Origin: CAWCCP01 sp963701245
GTDB lineage: Bacteria > Patescibacteriota > Saccharimonadia > Saccharimonadales > UBA4665
Length of the DNA: 64,000 nucleotides
Assembly (NCBI GenBank): GCA_963701245.1
Contig: OY969576.1
Span: 1,550,001-1,614,000, forward strand
Reading direction: 5' to 3'
Below, piece by piece: positions 26,498 to 33,865 of this stretch (position 1 is the first letter of the stretch; each line of letters begins with the position of its first letter). Both the position numbers and the translations under genes were made by a program. The notes under the pieces are model-generated. The model was given only the letters and a program-made list of their open reading frames with translations, was not told the DNA's origin and did no database searches.

Positions 26498-26695
26498 GTG
26501 TCATCTGAGTCGGGTCCGGGTTCATGGTTGGACAAGCTGGTGCAGACCTGCTGGCGACTGCTGTTGGCAGCGGTCGCCCTGTCAGTCGCGGTGCATCTGT
26601 TTCTGTCGGTAGCGGGCATCGTGTTCATTGTCATCGGGGTAGCTGGACTGGCCACACTCGTCGTGGCGCTCTGGCGTCGTCACCAGGGCTGGTGA
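26498..26695 (+). CDS. Small membrane protein
   Basis: 65 aa. A short polar start is followed by two hydrophobic stretches ('LLLAAVALSVAVHLFLSVA', 'IVFIVIGVAGLATLVVALW') and a basic end 'RRHQGW'. Small proteins of this shape commonly sit before conjugation ATPase genes in actinobacterial plasmids; a role in transfer is inference. Divergent from the 25238 gene. A 254-base gap with a TTGACT-like promoter follows. Confidence 0.55.
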   Translation: MSSESGPGSWLDKLVQTCWRLLLAAVALSVAVHLFLSVAGIVFIVIGVAGLATLVVALWRRHQGW

Positions 26696-26949
26696 CCCCC
26701 GGCATGCTTTTCAATATATCCCCGCATGTTCTTACGTGCATTCTTGTATCCACAACCCGCCCACATAACTTTAGGACCTTATGCCTTTCTGAGCGTCCGT
26801 TCCGTTCGCTGTTGTGTAATGCACATACTGTATTGACTGTTTGGTCGGACAATCATTAACTAATTGTAGGCATTGTTTATTCAACCAATCATAGCCATGA
26901 ACAGGAGGTGTGACTTAAAGAACCAATTACACGAGAAAGGGGGCAAACC

Positions 26950-27198
26950 ATGTCCAGGACCTACAAAGATTCACCGAATAGCAAACAGAATCGTGATGGT
27001 GGTGGCCGGGGGCGGAAACGCAACATTTCAGTCCGAGCCGTACGGCGTGACCCGCCGGATGTGCAGCGGCTCAGCCGGGCGGTTATCGCCCTGGCCATGG
27101 CCGAGGCGGAGGCCGAAGCTGAAGCCCAAGCCGCTGAGCAAGCGGCTGACAGGGCCACGTCCGAGGACGATGCGGAAGGTGCCGCCGATGACCGCTGA
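26950..27198 (+). CDS. Small protein upstream of transfer ATPase
   Basis: 82 aa: a basic N-terminal half (MSRTYKDSPNSKQNRDGGGR, 'RNISVRAVRRDPPDVQRLSR') and an Ala/Glu helix (AVIALAMAEAEAEAEAQAAE). A ribosome site 'gagaaaggggg' lies before the ATG. It overlaps the next gene by 11 bases in another frame, a typical coupled arrangement. Similar small proteins precede transfer ATPases in actinobacterial elements (recollection). Possible DNA-binding or coupling accessory. Confidence 0.6.
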   Translation: MSRTYKDSPNSKQNRDGGGRGRKRNISVRAVRRDPPDVQRLSRAVIALAMAEAEAEAEAQAAEQAADRATSEDDAEGAADDR

Positions 27199-29365
27199 CG
27201 CTCCGATCACGCTCGGCATGATGACCTGGCGGCAATTGCACTGGCCCCAGCCCCTCGATGCGGCCCAAGCACTGGCCGTGCTACGGGCTTGGGCCGCTGA
27301 CCAGCACTCCCCACGGCTCATCCTGGAAGCCAGAGCTACCAGGACCGGTGTCGCGTATCTGCTCGGCGGCACCCTGCCAGCGCTATTGGCAGCCCAACAA
27401 CGGCTGCGGGTAAGCGTGCCAGACGTGCGGATTACTGCACCGCTCAGTGAACGAGTCTCCTGCGAAAGCGCTCGGCGGCTCCGACTGTCGACCTTCCACC
27501 GGCCACTACGGGCCGACCAACCCGAACAGGTGGTGCGCGGAGTGCTTGGTGCGCTCAGCCTAGTCCGGGGAAATGAAAGCCTCGTCCTGCAACTGGTGCT
27601 CGGACCACGACGTATTCCACTGGCAGTGCCGAATAATTCACCCTCCAGCGTGGTCATGTCCTGGTGGCAGGTGGCTTGGCTCGGGAACGGCGGCCAGGTG
27701 GACGGCGAGAAACGCAGTGCGCTGCGGGAGAAAGTCAGCGATCACGGCTTTGCTGCCACGCTGCGCCTGGGGGTACACGCCGCGTCCGCTACTCGTCGCC
27801 GCGAACTGCTCATGGCCCTCTTCAGCGCCCTCAGGCTCAGTGAGGCACCAGGCGTCACGCTCAGTCTTCGCTATGACGTGAGCCGGAAGCTCAATCAGGC
27901 GAGCGGACAATTCTTTTGGCCACTGCGGCTGAATAGCACAGAGCTACTCGCGCTCTCGGCCTGGCCAGTCGGTGAGGAGCCGCTACCCACCCAACCGTCG
28001 CCCCATCCGAAACGACTGCCACCGGTTGACGGCACCACCGGCACCGACCGGACGGTGGCCGCCGCCACCGCACCGGGCGTGCAGGCATCGCTCAGCCTGC
28101 CCAGCGTTTCGGCGCTGCACCACCTGCACATTCTCGGGCCTACCGGCACCGGCAAGAGCACGCTGCTTATTAACCTCGTCTGTCAGGACATGCGGGCCGG
28201 GCGGGCCGTCGTCGTGGTGGACCCGCAGGGCGACCTCATCAACGACGTACTGGCCCGGGTGCCACCTCCCCGCCGTGACGACCTCATCGTGCTCGACCCG
28301 GCGGACGTTAACCAGCCAGTCGGCCTGAACCCGCTGCTCACCCGCGGCCGCAACCCCGAAGTGGTGGCTGACGGGCTGTTGGCGGTGTTCAAGGGCCTGT
28401 ATGGCGATGCGCTGGGCCCGCGCAGTCAGGACATTCTGCACGCCTGCTTGCTGACGCTAACCCGGCGCGATGATGCCTCGCTGGTCATGCTGCCGCTCCT
28501 GCTCACCAACACGGGGTTCCGTCGGTCGCTGACCGCTGTTGTACGTGACCCGATCGCCCTGGGTCCGTTCTGGGAGTGGTACGAGTCGATGAGCGAGGGC
28601 GAGCGGCAAGCCGCTATCGCGCCGATTCAGAACAAGCTGCGGCAGTGGCTGCTGCGCCCGTCTCTTCGCAATGTGCTCGGGCAACGTGAGCCCAAGCTGT
28701 CAATGGCCGAAGTCTTCGCTGAACGCCGGGTGCTCCTGGTGTCGCTGGCCCAAGGACAGCTCGGGCCGGAAGGTGCGGCGCTGCTTGGCAGCCTGGTCGT
28801 CGCCGAGCTGTGGCAGGCCACGACGGAGCGGGCGAACATACCGCCGTCCCAGCGCCAGCCGGTCATGATCTACCTCGATGAGTTCTCGGCGTTCTTGCAC
28901 CTGCCAACCGACCTGGCCGATGCGCTGGCCCGCTCCCGTGGCATGGGGGTCGGCTACACCCTGGCGCACCAGTTCCTGGCTCAGCTGTCGCCCGCCATGC
29001 GCGCCAGTGTCCTGGCCAACACCAGAAGCCGGGTCTGTTTCCAGCTAGCACCTGACGATGCGGGCGTGATCGCCCGCAGCCACCCCGAACTGAGCGCCGA
29101 GGACTTGACGTCGCTGGAGCGTTTCGAGGTCTACGCCAGTCTGTTTGCCCGTGGACAGGTGACGCCGTTTGCCTCCGGCCGTACGCTACCCGCCCCGGTG
29201 ATCACCACCGCTGCCGCTGGTCAGCGGGCCCGCAGCCGGGTGCGCTACGGCGTGGCGAAAGAGACGGTAGAGCGCGAGTTCACGGATCTGCTCAACTTCG
29301 GGACCACGCACCGTGCGCCGGGGAGTGACAACCCACCAGGGCGAGCGCGGCGGAGGCCTACATGA
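27188..29365 (+). CDS. Conjugative DNA-transfer ATPase (VirD4/TraD/DUF87-like coupling protein)
   Basis: 725 aa from the ATG at 27188 (MTADAPITLGMMTW); a longer frame upstream is rejected because it overlaps the 82-aa gene entirely. Walker A 'ILGPTGTGKST' at about 317-325, Walker B 'AVVVVDPQGD' at about 340, and 'VMIYLDEFSAFLHLP' at about 560 mark a hexameric DNA-translocating ATPase. No N-terminal membrane helices are evident. It would bring DNA to a transfer channel; channel genes are absent here. Its stop overlaps the next start (ATGA). Confidence 0.85.
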   Translation: MTADAPITLGMMTWRQLHWPQPLDAAQALAVLRAWAADQHSPRLILEARATRTGVAYLLGGTLPALLAAQQRLRVSVPDVRITAPLSERVSCESARRLRLSTFHRPLRADQPEQVVRGVLGALSLVRGNESLVLQLVLGPRRIPLAVPNNSPSSVVMSWWQVAWLGNGGQVDGEKRSALREKVSDHGFAATLRLGVHAASATRRRELLMALFSALRLSEAPGVTLSLRYDVSRKLNQASGQFFWPLRLNSTELLALSAWPVGEEPLPTQPSPHPKRLPPVDGTTGTDRTVAAATAPGVQASLSLPSVSALHHLHILGPTGTGKSTLLINLVCQDMRAGRAVVVVDPQGDLINDVLARVPPPRRDDLIVLDPADVNQPVGLNPLLTRGRNPEVVADGLLAVFKGLYGDALGPRSQDILHACLLTLTRRDDASLVMLPLLLTNTGFRRSLTAVVRDPIALGPFWEWYESMSEGERQAAIAPIQNKLRQWLLRPSLRNVLGQREPKLSMAEVFAERRVLLVSLAQGQLGPEGAALLGSLVVAELWQATTERANIPPSQRQPVMIYLDEFSAFLHLPTDLADALARSRGMGVGYTLAHQFLAQLSPAMRASVLANTRSRVCFQLAPDDAGVIARSHPELSAEDLTSLERFEVYASLFARGQVTPFASGRTLPAPVITTAAAGQRARSRVRYGVAKETVEREFTDLLNFGTTHRAPGSDNPPGRARRRPT

Positions 29366-30297
29366 CCGAGGACGAAGCTGTACCGGCCGCAGTTCCGGTC
29401 GTGTGGTCGAACCATAGGCAGACCACGATGTCAGGAGCCACACCGGCGCATTCGCGGGCGACGACTACGAACGCTTCTCGGCGTCGTTCGTCCTCTCGCA
29501 CCGGGCGCCGGGGTCTGGCCGCCGTGCGTGAGTCGCTGAGTGCCCGGGACTGGGCCGTGCTGGCGGGCGTGGCTGAGCACCGCTACCTGACCACCCGGCA
29601 GGTTGAGGGGTTCTGGTTTCATGATCACGCCACCGCACTGACAGCTGCCCGGGTCTGTCGCCGGGTCCTGCGCCGTTTGAGTGATCTTCATGTCCTTACC
29701 CCACTTGAGCGGCGGATTGGTGGTGTACGAGCTGGATCATCGTCGTTTGTGTGGCAGCTTGGTCCGGTTGGTGACCGGCTGCTGCGTCAAGAAACTGAGC
29801 GTCCGCGTTTGCGTCGTCATGAACCGGGCCGGTTGTTCCTTGACCATTGCCTGGCCGTGGCTGACGCGCACCTGGCGCTGGTGGCAGCGCAGCGAACCGG
29901 TCAACTGGAACTCATTGAAGTACAGACTGAGCCGGACTGCTGGCGGCCGTACAGCGGGCTCGGCGGTGCCCGCCTCGTGCTGCAACCTGATCTGTATGTC
30001 GAGACCGGTGATCCGGCTGATCCGGCGTTCTTGAACTGCTGGTTCGTCGAGATCGACCGGGGCAGTGAACACCTCAAGCGCTTGCTGGCCAAGTGTGGCC
30101 GCTACGAGGCCTACCGACGGAGCGGGAGCGAGCAAGCGGGCAGCGGCAGCTTCCCGCTGGTGGTCTGGGTGATGCAGGGCCAGTTGCAAGCCGAACGACT
30201 CGTTACGGCCATCCAGCGTGACCACCGCCTTGACGCGCGACTGTACCGGGTGACTTGGGCTGAGCACGTTGTCCAGCTCATCGCCGAGGGCGCGTAG
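29362..30297 (+). CDS. Replication-relaxation (Replic_Relax) family protein
   Basis: 311 aa. A winged-helix-like region ('LAGVAEHRYLTTRQVEGFWF', 'CRRVLRRLSDLHVLTPLERR') is followed by a nuclease-like alpha/beta part ('DHCLAVADAHLALVAA', 'LVLQPDLYVET', 'WFVEIDRGSEHLKRLLAKC'), the pattern of the Replic_Relax family needed for plasmid mobilisation/replication in Gram-positives. The acidic 'PDLY' and 'EID.G' residues fit a PD-(D/E)XK core. Overlaps the ATPase by four bases. It is the best candidate for the nicking/relaxosome function. Confidence 0.85.
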   Translation: MTEDEAVPAAVPVVWSNHRQTTMSGATPAHSRATTTNASRRRSSSRTGRRGLAAVRESLSARDWAVLAGVAEHRYLTTRQVEGFWFHDHATALTAARVCRRVLRRLSDLHVLTPLERRIGGVRAGSSSFVWQLGPVGDRLLRQETERPRLRRHEPGRLFLDHCLAVADAHLALVAAQRTGQLELIEVQTEPDCWRPYSGLGGARLVLQPDLYVETGDPADPAFLNCWFVEIDRGSEHLKRLLAKCGRYEAYRRSGSEQAGSGSFPLVVWVMQGQLQAERLVTAIQRDHRLDARLYRVTWAEHVVQLIAEGA

Positions 30298-31305
30298 GTG
30301 AGCCTGTCACGTAACCGGATCCTGATCGGGGATGCTCGTCATGAGTTGGCGGCCCTGCCGGAGGCCAGCATGGACATGGCGCTGACCAGCCCGCCGTACT
30401 TTCGGCTGCGGGACTACCAGGTCAGCGGACAACTTGGCTTGGAGCACTCGGTCAGTGACTGGGTGGGCAACCTGCGTAGTGTCGCCCGGGAAGTAGCCCG
30501 GGTGCTAACCCCTACCGGCAGCTTCTGGCTGAACGTCGGTGACAGCTACTCCCTGCACGTTCGTCAGGGAGCCACGCGCAAGAGCCTGCTCTTCGGCCCA
30601 GAACGGCTGGCCTTGGCCCTGCTTGCCGACGGCTGGCGGGTGCGCAACAAGATCGTTTGGCAGAAGGCCAACCCGATGCCGTCGTCGGTTCGGGACCGGT
30701 TGAGCTGCACGTGGGAAGCGCTATACGTCTTCGTCCGTCATGAACATTATTTCTTTGATCTCGACGCCATCCGAGTGCCGCATCAGAGCCCACCGCCCAG
30801 GCCTCGGCCAGGCGGTGTCCGACAAACGCAGCGGGAAGGTTGGCGCGGCCCGAACGGTGACGATGCCTCAGGGCTGAGCGCCATGAAGGCCAGCGGGCGG
30901 ATCGGCCACCCGCTCGGCAAGAACCCCGGTGATGTCTGGAAGCTCGCCAGCAGCAATTACCGGGGAGCGCATCACGCTACCTTCCCGGTCGCGCTGGCCA
31001 TCAGGACCATCACGGCGGGCTGCCCGGAGGCGCGCTGCATGGTGTGCCGCCAACCCTGGCAACGGCCGACGATCCGCGGAATCGGCACGGTGGCTGTACG
31101 TGGCTCGCTCGCTCCGTCATGCCGGTGTGGTGCACCCCCTGAGCCCGGTCTGGTACTCGATCCGTTCATGGGAGCAGGTAGTACGGCGATTGCCGCAGAA
31201 CAGCTCGGGCGGGATTGGCTCGGGATTGAGCTGAGCCCGGACTTTGCTGGACTGGCCGAGCAGCGGATTCGAGAAGTACGGGAACAGAAACTACAACGTG
31301 AATGA
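30298..31305 (+). CDS. Site-specific DNA methyltransferase (N4-C / N6-A)
   Basis: 335 aa with a GTG start directly after the previous stop. Motif IV 'LTSPPYFRLRDY' comes early (about 30) and motif I 'DPFMGAGSTAIAAEQLG' late (about 285), the beta-class order of N4-cytosine/N6-adenine enzymes. A Cys cluster ('CPEARCMVCRQPW', 'CRCGAP') near the end is common in this group. No restriction nuclease is adjacent, so this is an orphan enzyme that probably protects transferred DNA, working alongside ArdA. Confidence 0.9.
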   Translation: MSLSRNRILIGDARHELAALPEASMDMALTSPPYFRLRDYQVSGQLGLEHSVSDWVGNLRSVAREVARVLTPTGSFWLNVGDSYSLHVRQGATRKSLLFGPERLALALLADGWRVRNKIVWQKANPMPSSVRDRLSCTWEALYVFVRHEHYFFDLDAIRVPHQSPPPRPRPGGVRQTQREGWRGPNGDDASGLSAMKASGRIGHPLGKNPGDVWKLASSNYRGAHHATFPVALAIRTITAGCPEARCMVCRQPWQRPTIRGIGTVAVRGSLAPSCRCGAPPEPGLVLDPFMGAGSTAIAAEQLGRDWLGIELSPDFAGLAEQRIREVREQKLQRE

Positions 31306-31338
31306 GATATCGAGGGAAAACATGAAAGGAGGCGCGAA

Positions 31339-31446
31339 ATGCAAGAGAAGCAACCACGAAAACCAGAACAATCAAGGTCTATTGGCGGGGAGCGCGCCCC
31401 ACCAGGTCACGAACAAACAAAAGACAGAACGCTATACAACTACTAA
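31339..31446 (+). CDS. 35-aa polar peptide
   Basis: Starts MQEKQPRKPEQSRSIGGERA and ends LYNY, preceded by a perfect ribosome site (AAAGGAGGCGCGAAATG). Very polar, no predicted structure. The strong site and its position between the methyltransferase and the next transfer gene support translation; function unknown. Confidence 0.5.
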   Translation: MQEKQPRKPEQSRSIGGERAPPGHEQTKDRTLYNY

Positions 31447-31472
31447 TTCGTAAGCGAGAGGAGGAACAAGCT

Positions 31473-31829
31473 ATGGAACAGCAACCACAACAACAGCCCG
31501 GAGAGGGCGAACAAGCACAACGATTCAAGACCTTAGGCGTCCGCATTGAGGAGGGGCTGCACGCGCAGCTGACGTTCATTGCGCAACTGACCGGCAGCAC
31601 CATTGCCGATCAGATCCGGCAGTCGATTGAAGCCCGGGTGTTGGCAGCCCAGGAGGACCCGGACCTGATCGCCCGGGCGGAGGAAGTACGAGCCGAGATC
31701 GAGCGGGAAGCAGAAGCCCGCAAACAGGCCATTGCCGGTTTGTTCGGCAGCGTGGCCGTGAGCAGCGAGGTCACGCCGCCTCAGGCTGGCGGCCGGAGCC
31801 GCCGCGGTGAGGGTGCTTCGGCGGGCTGA
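31473..31829 (+). CDS. Ribbon-helix-helix-like DNA-binding protein
   Basis: 118 aa preceded by GAGAGGAGGAACAAGCT. After a Gln-rich start, 'RFKTLGVRIEEGLHAQLTFI' and 'AQLTGSTIADQIRQSIEARV' fit a beta-strand plus two helices of the MetJ/Arc (RHH) fold. The C-terminal half is a charged helix. RHH proteins act as relaxosome accessories or autoregulators in mobile elements; either role would suit this place. Confidence 0.65.
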   Translation: MEQQPQQQPGEGEQAQRFKTLGVRIEEGLHAQLTFIAQLTGSTIADQIRQSIEARVLAAQEDPDLIARAEEVRAEIEREAEARKQAIAGLFGSVAVSSEVTPPQAGGRSRRGEGASAG

Positions 31830-31896
31830 CGGTCGGAGCCTGACGACTCGCGTTTGCCCAGCAACGCCAAACGCATAACACAGGAAGGAGGTAGAT

Positions 31897-32621
31897 ATGA
31901 ATGAGGGGGAACCACGAGAACGAGAAAAGCGGACGGCAAGCTGTGGGACCCAGCGGAGCAAGTCGGCGATGTGTATGCGGTCGAGATAGGAGAGCACGGG
32001 CAGATCGAGCAGGCCGAGCAGTTGCATGGGCAAAAGGCCGATGACGAGCCCGGGCATAACGAGGAAGCAGCCGAGATTCGGCCGCGTATCTGGGTCGGCA
32101 GCTGGCTCGATTACAACAACGGCGTTGTACACGGCGACTGGATCTACGCTGACCGTGAGGATAGTGAGGTCTGGGCCGACATCCGGGCGATACTGGCCCG
32201 CTCACCGACCATGGCCGAGACTGGGGAAGTTGCCGAGGAATACGGCATCTTTGACCAGGAGCATTTCGGTGATTTACGCATTGATGCAACCGAAGCTGTT
32301 TCCTGGGTCGCCAAGGTCGCACGAGGTATCAAGGGGTATGGCCTGGCGTTTGCTGCCTGGGCAGCGGTGGTGGAAGACGAGAGCCTGCTCGACGACTTTG
32401 CAGACACCTACCTCGGCCACTACGACTCGGTGCAGGCCTATGCCGAACAGCTCATTGATGAGCTTCGCTACGAACAGCAGCTCGATGAAACCGTGCCGGA
32501 AGACATCCGGCCGTACGTGCATGTTGACGCTGGGAAATTGGCCAGAGACTTGCAGTTCAGTGGCCGCGTCTACGTCCTGCCCGCTGCGGGCGGTGGGGTC
32601 TGGCTTTTCAGTGGGCAGTAG
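31897..32621 (+). pseudogene. ardA: ArdA-type antirestriction protein with an N-terminal frameshift
   Basis: The conserved body (from 31971) has ArdA motifs 'PRIWVGSWLDYNNGVVHGDW', 'TYLGHYDSVQAYAEQLIDEL' and 'GRVYVLPAAGGGVWLF'. ArdA mimics DNA and blocks type I restriction enzymes. The well-placed ATG at 31897 (AGGAAGGAGGTAGAT before it) is in another frame; one extra A in the A4 run at 31925-31928 would fuse MNEGEPREREK to 'ADGKLWDPAEQVGDVYAVEI'. Without it, translation must begin at the GTG at 31971. Either a sequencing slip, slippage or real damage. Useful for entering a new host. Confidence 0.75.
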
Positions 32622-32730
32622 TAACTGGCCAGACAATATAAGGAAAGGCTTTCCTAACCATTTCATACGTGATGTGAAATGCACAATCCGATTGCTCGGC
32701 CAATCAATAGGGCATACAATTGAAAGTGAA

Positions 32731-33126
32731 ATGCGACGCACGTCATTGACACCAACGCAAGCCCGCAGCCTCGGGCGGCTTATCCGGCAGTACCGGGAAC
32801 AGCGGGGGCTGGGTATCCGGGGCCTGGAAGCCGCCTCCGGGGTGAACGTCTCCTCAATTGTTTCCCTGGAGCGCGGCGACATCCTCACCCCGCAGCCCGA
32901 TACCCTCAAGGCCCTGGCTGCTGCCCTGGACGTGCCGGTCAGCGACCTGTTCACCGTGGCAGGCTGGCTGCCCGCCAACGAACTGCCGACGCTGAAGCCC
33001 TACCTGCGGGCCAAGTACCGGCAACTTGATGAGGGAGCCATTGCCGATCTGGAGCGCTACGCCGAAAAGCTGGCCCAGCAACACGGACCCTCAGGACCAG
33101 TGAATCGTGAAGACGAACAACCCTGA
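32731..33126 (+). CDS. XRE-family repressor (ImmR-like)
   Basis: 131 aa from ATG 32731 (MRRTSLTPTQARSLGRLIRQ). A single HTH_3 domain: 'YREQRGLGIRGLEAASGV', 'NVSSIVSLERGDILTPQPD', 'LKALAAALDVPVSDLF'. The C-terminal 55 residues link to 'LPTLKPYLRAKY'. Followed directly by an ImmA/IrrE peptidase and the recombinase, the order seen in ICEBs1-type control where the peptidase destroys the repressor upon DNA damage or quorum signals. A longer overlapping frame further upstream lies across ardA and is rejected. Confidence 0.85.
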   Translation: MRRTSLTPTQARSLGRLIRQYREQRGLGIRGLEAASGVNVSSIVSLERGDILTPQPDTLKALAAALDVPVSDLFTVAGWLPANELPTLKPYLRAKYRQLDEGAIADLERYAEKLAQQHGPSGPVNREDEQP

Positions 33127-33157
33127 TCGGCCAAATCTAACTTGAAAGGAGGGAACC

Positions 33158-33865
33158 ATGCACGAACACAGCACCACCGATACCAACACGCTCACCGAGA
33201 AAACCAGCGTACTGGCAGCCCTCCGGGCGTTGCTACCACCCCGGCGACTGCTCTTTACGGAAGCTCAGCAGATTGCCGAACGACAAGCTAGCCGCCTACT
33301 GCTGTTGCGAGATGTATCGGCAGCGCCGGTACCGGATGACATTGTGACCTGCCTGCCCAGAATTCTTATCGACTACGACCCAGATCTACCCCGGCACGCT
33401 GCCTCCGGAGTCAGCGATTGGGATATCCACAAACGGACTTGGGTGATCTCGGTCAATCCCGATGAGCCTGCTACCCGGCAGCGAATCACCATCCTGCATG
33501 AATACAAGCACATTATTGATCACTACCACCCCGGTCTTGGGGGACGCCTGCCGAAGTTCATCTACGGACTACGGCCGGATGAATTCATCGCTGAATACTT
33601 CGCCGGGTGCGTGAGGATGCCGAGAGCCTGGATCAAAGCCGCCTACTGCGACGGCATACAAGATCCTCTGGAGCTCGCCGGATTGTTCGACGTATCGGTG
33701 AGCGCCATGCAACTGCGCCTGGAACAGATCGGGCTGGTTGAACCGACCAGCCGTACCATCTGCACCAAGCCGGGGTATCGCCTGCAACCAAAGTCGTTTC
33801 ATCGCTATCACCGGCCGCTGTCACTGCACTACAGACCGGTTATTACCGAGGAGGTTGCCGTATGA
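33158..33865 (+). CDS. ImmA/IrrE-family metallopeptidase
   Basis: 235 aa preceded by GAAAGGAGGGAACC. The zinc motif 'ILHEYKHIIDHY' (HExxH form) lies at about 112, and 'DEFIAEYFAGCVRMPRAWI' downstream supplies the third ligand region. A helix-turn-helix-like end ('LAGLFDVSVSAMQLRLEQIG') follows. The family cleaves XRE repressors to induce mobile elements. Its stop overlaps the recombinase start by four bases, linking induction to excision. Confidence 0.88.
   Translation: MHEHSTTDTNTLTEKTSVLAALRALLPPRRLLFTEAQQIAERQASRLLLLRDVSAAPVPDDIVTCLPRILIDYDPDLPRHAASGVSDWDIHKRTWVISVNPDEPATRQRITILHEYKHIIDHYHPGLGGRLPKFIYGLRPDEFIAEYFAGCVRMPRAWIKAAYCDGIQDPLELAGLFDVSVSAMQLRLEQIGLVEPTSRTICTKPGYRLQPKSFHRYHRPLSLHYRPVITEEVAV

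Noticed and set aside
26873..27187. N-terminal extension of the transfer ATPase
   Set aside because: It overlaps the 82-aa gene at 26950 and is Arg/Pro-rich low-complexity sequence; the ATG at 27188 begins the conserved protein.
32026..33126. Long 366-codon frame across ardA and the XRE gene
   Set aside because: Its first two thirds overlap ardA in another frame with Ser/Thr/Arg-rich non-protein-like sequence; only the part from ATG 32731 is a real gene.
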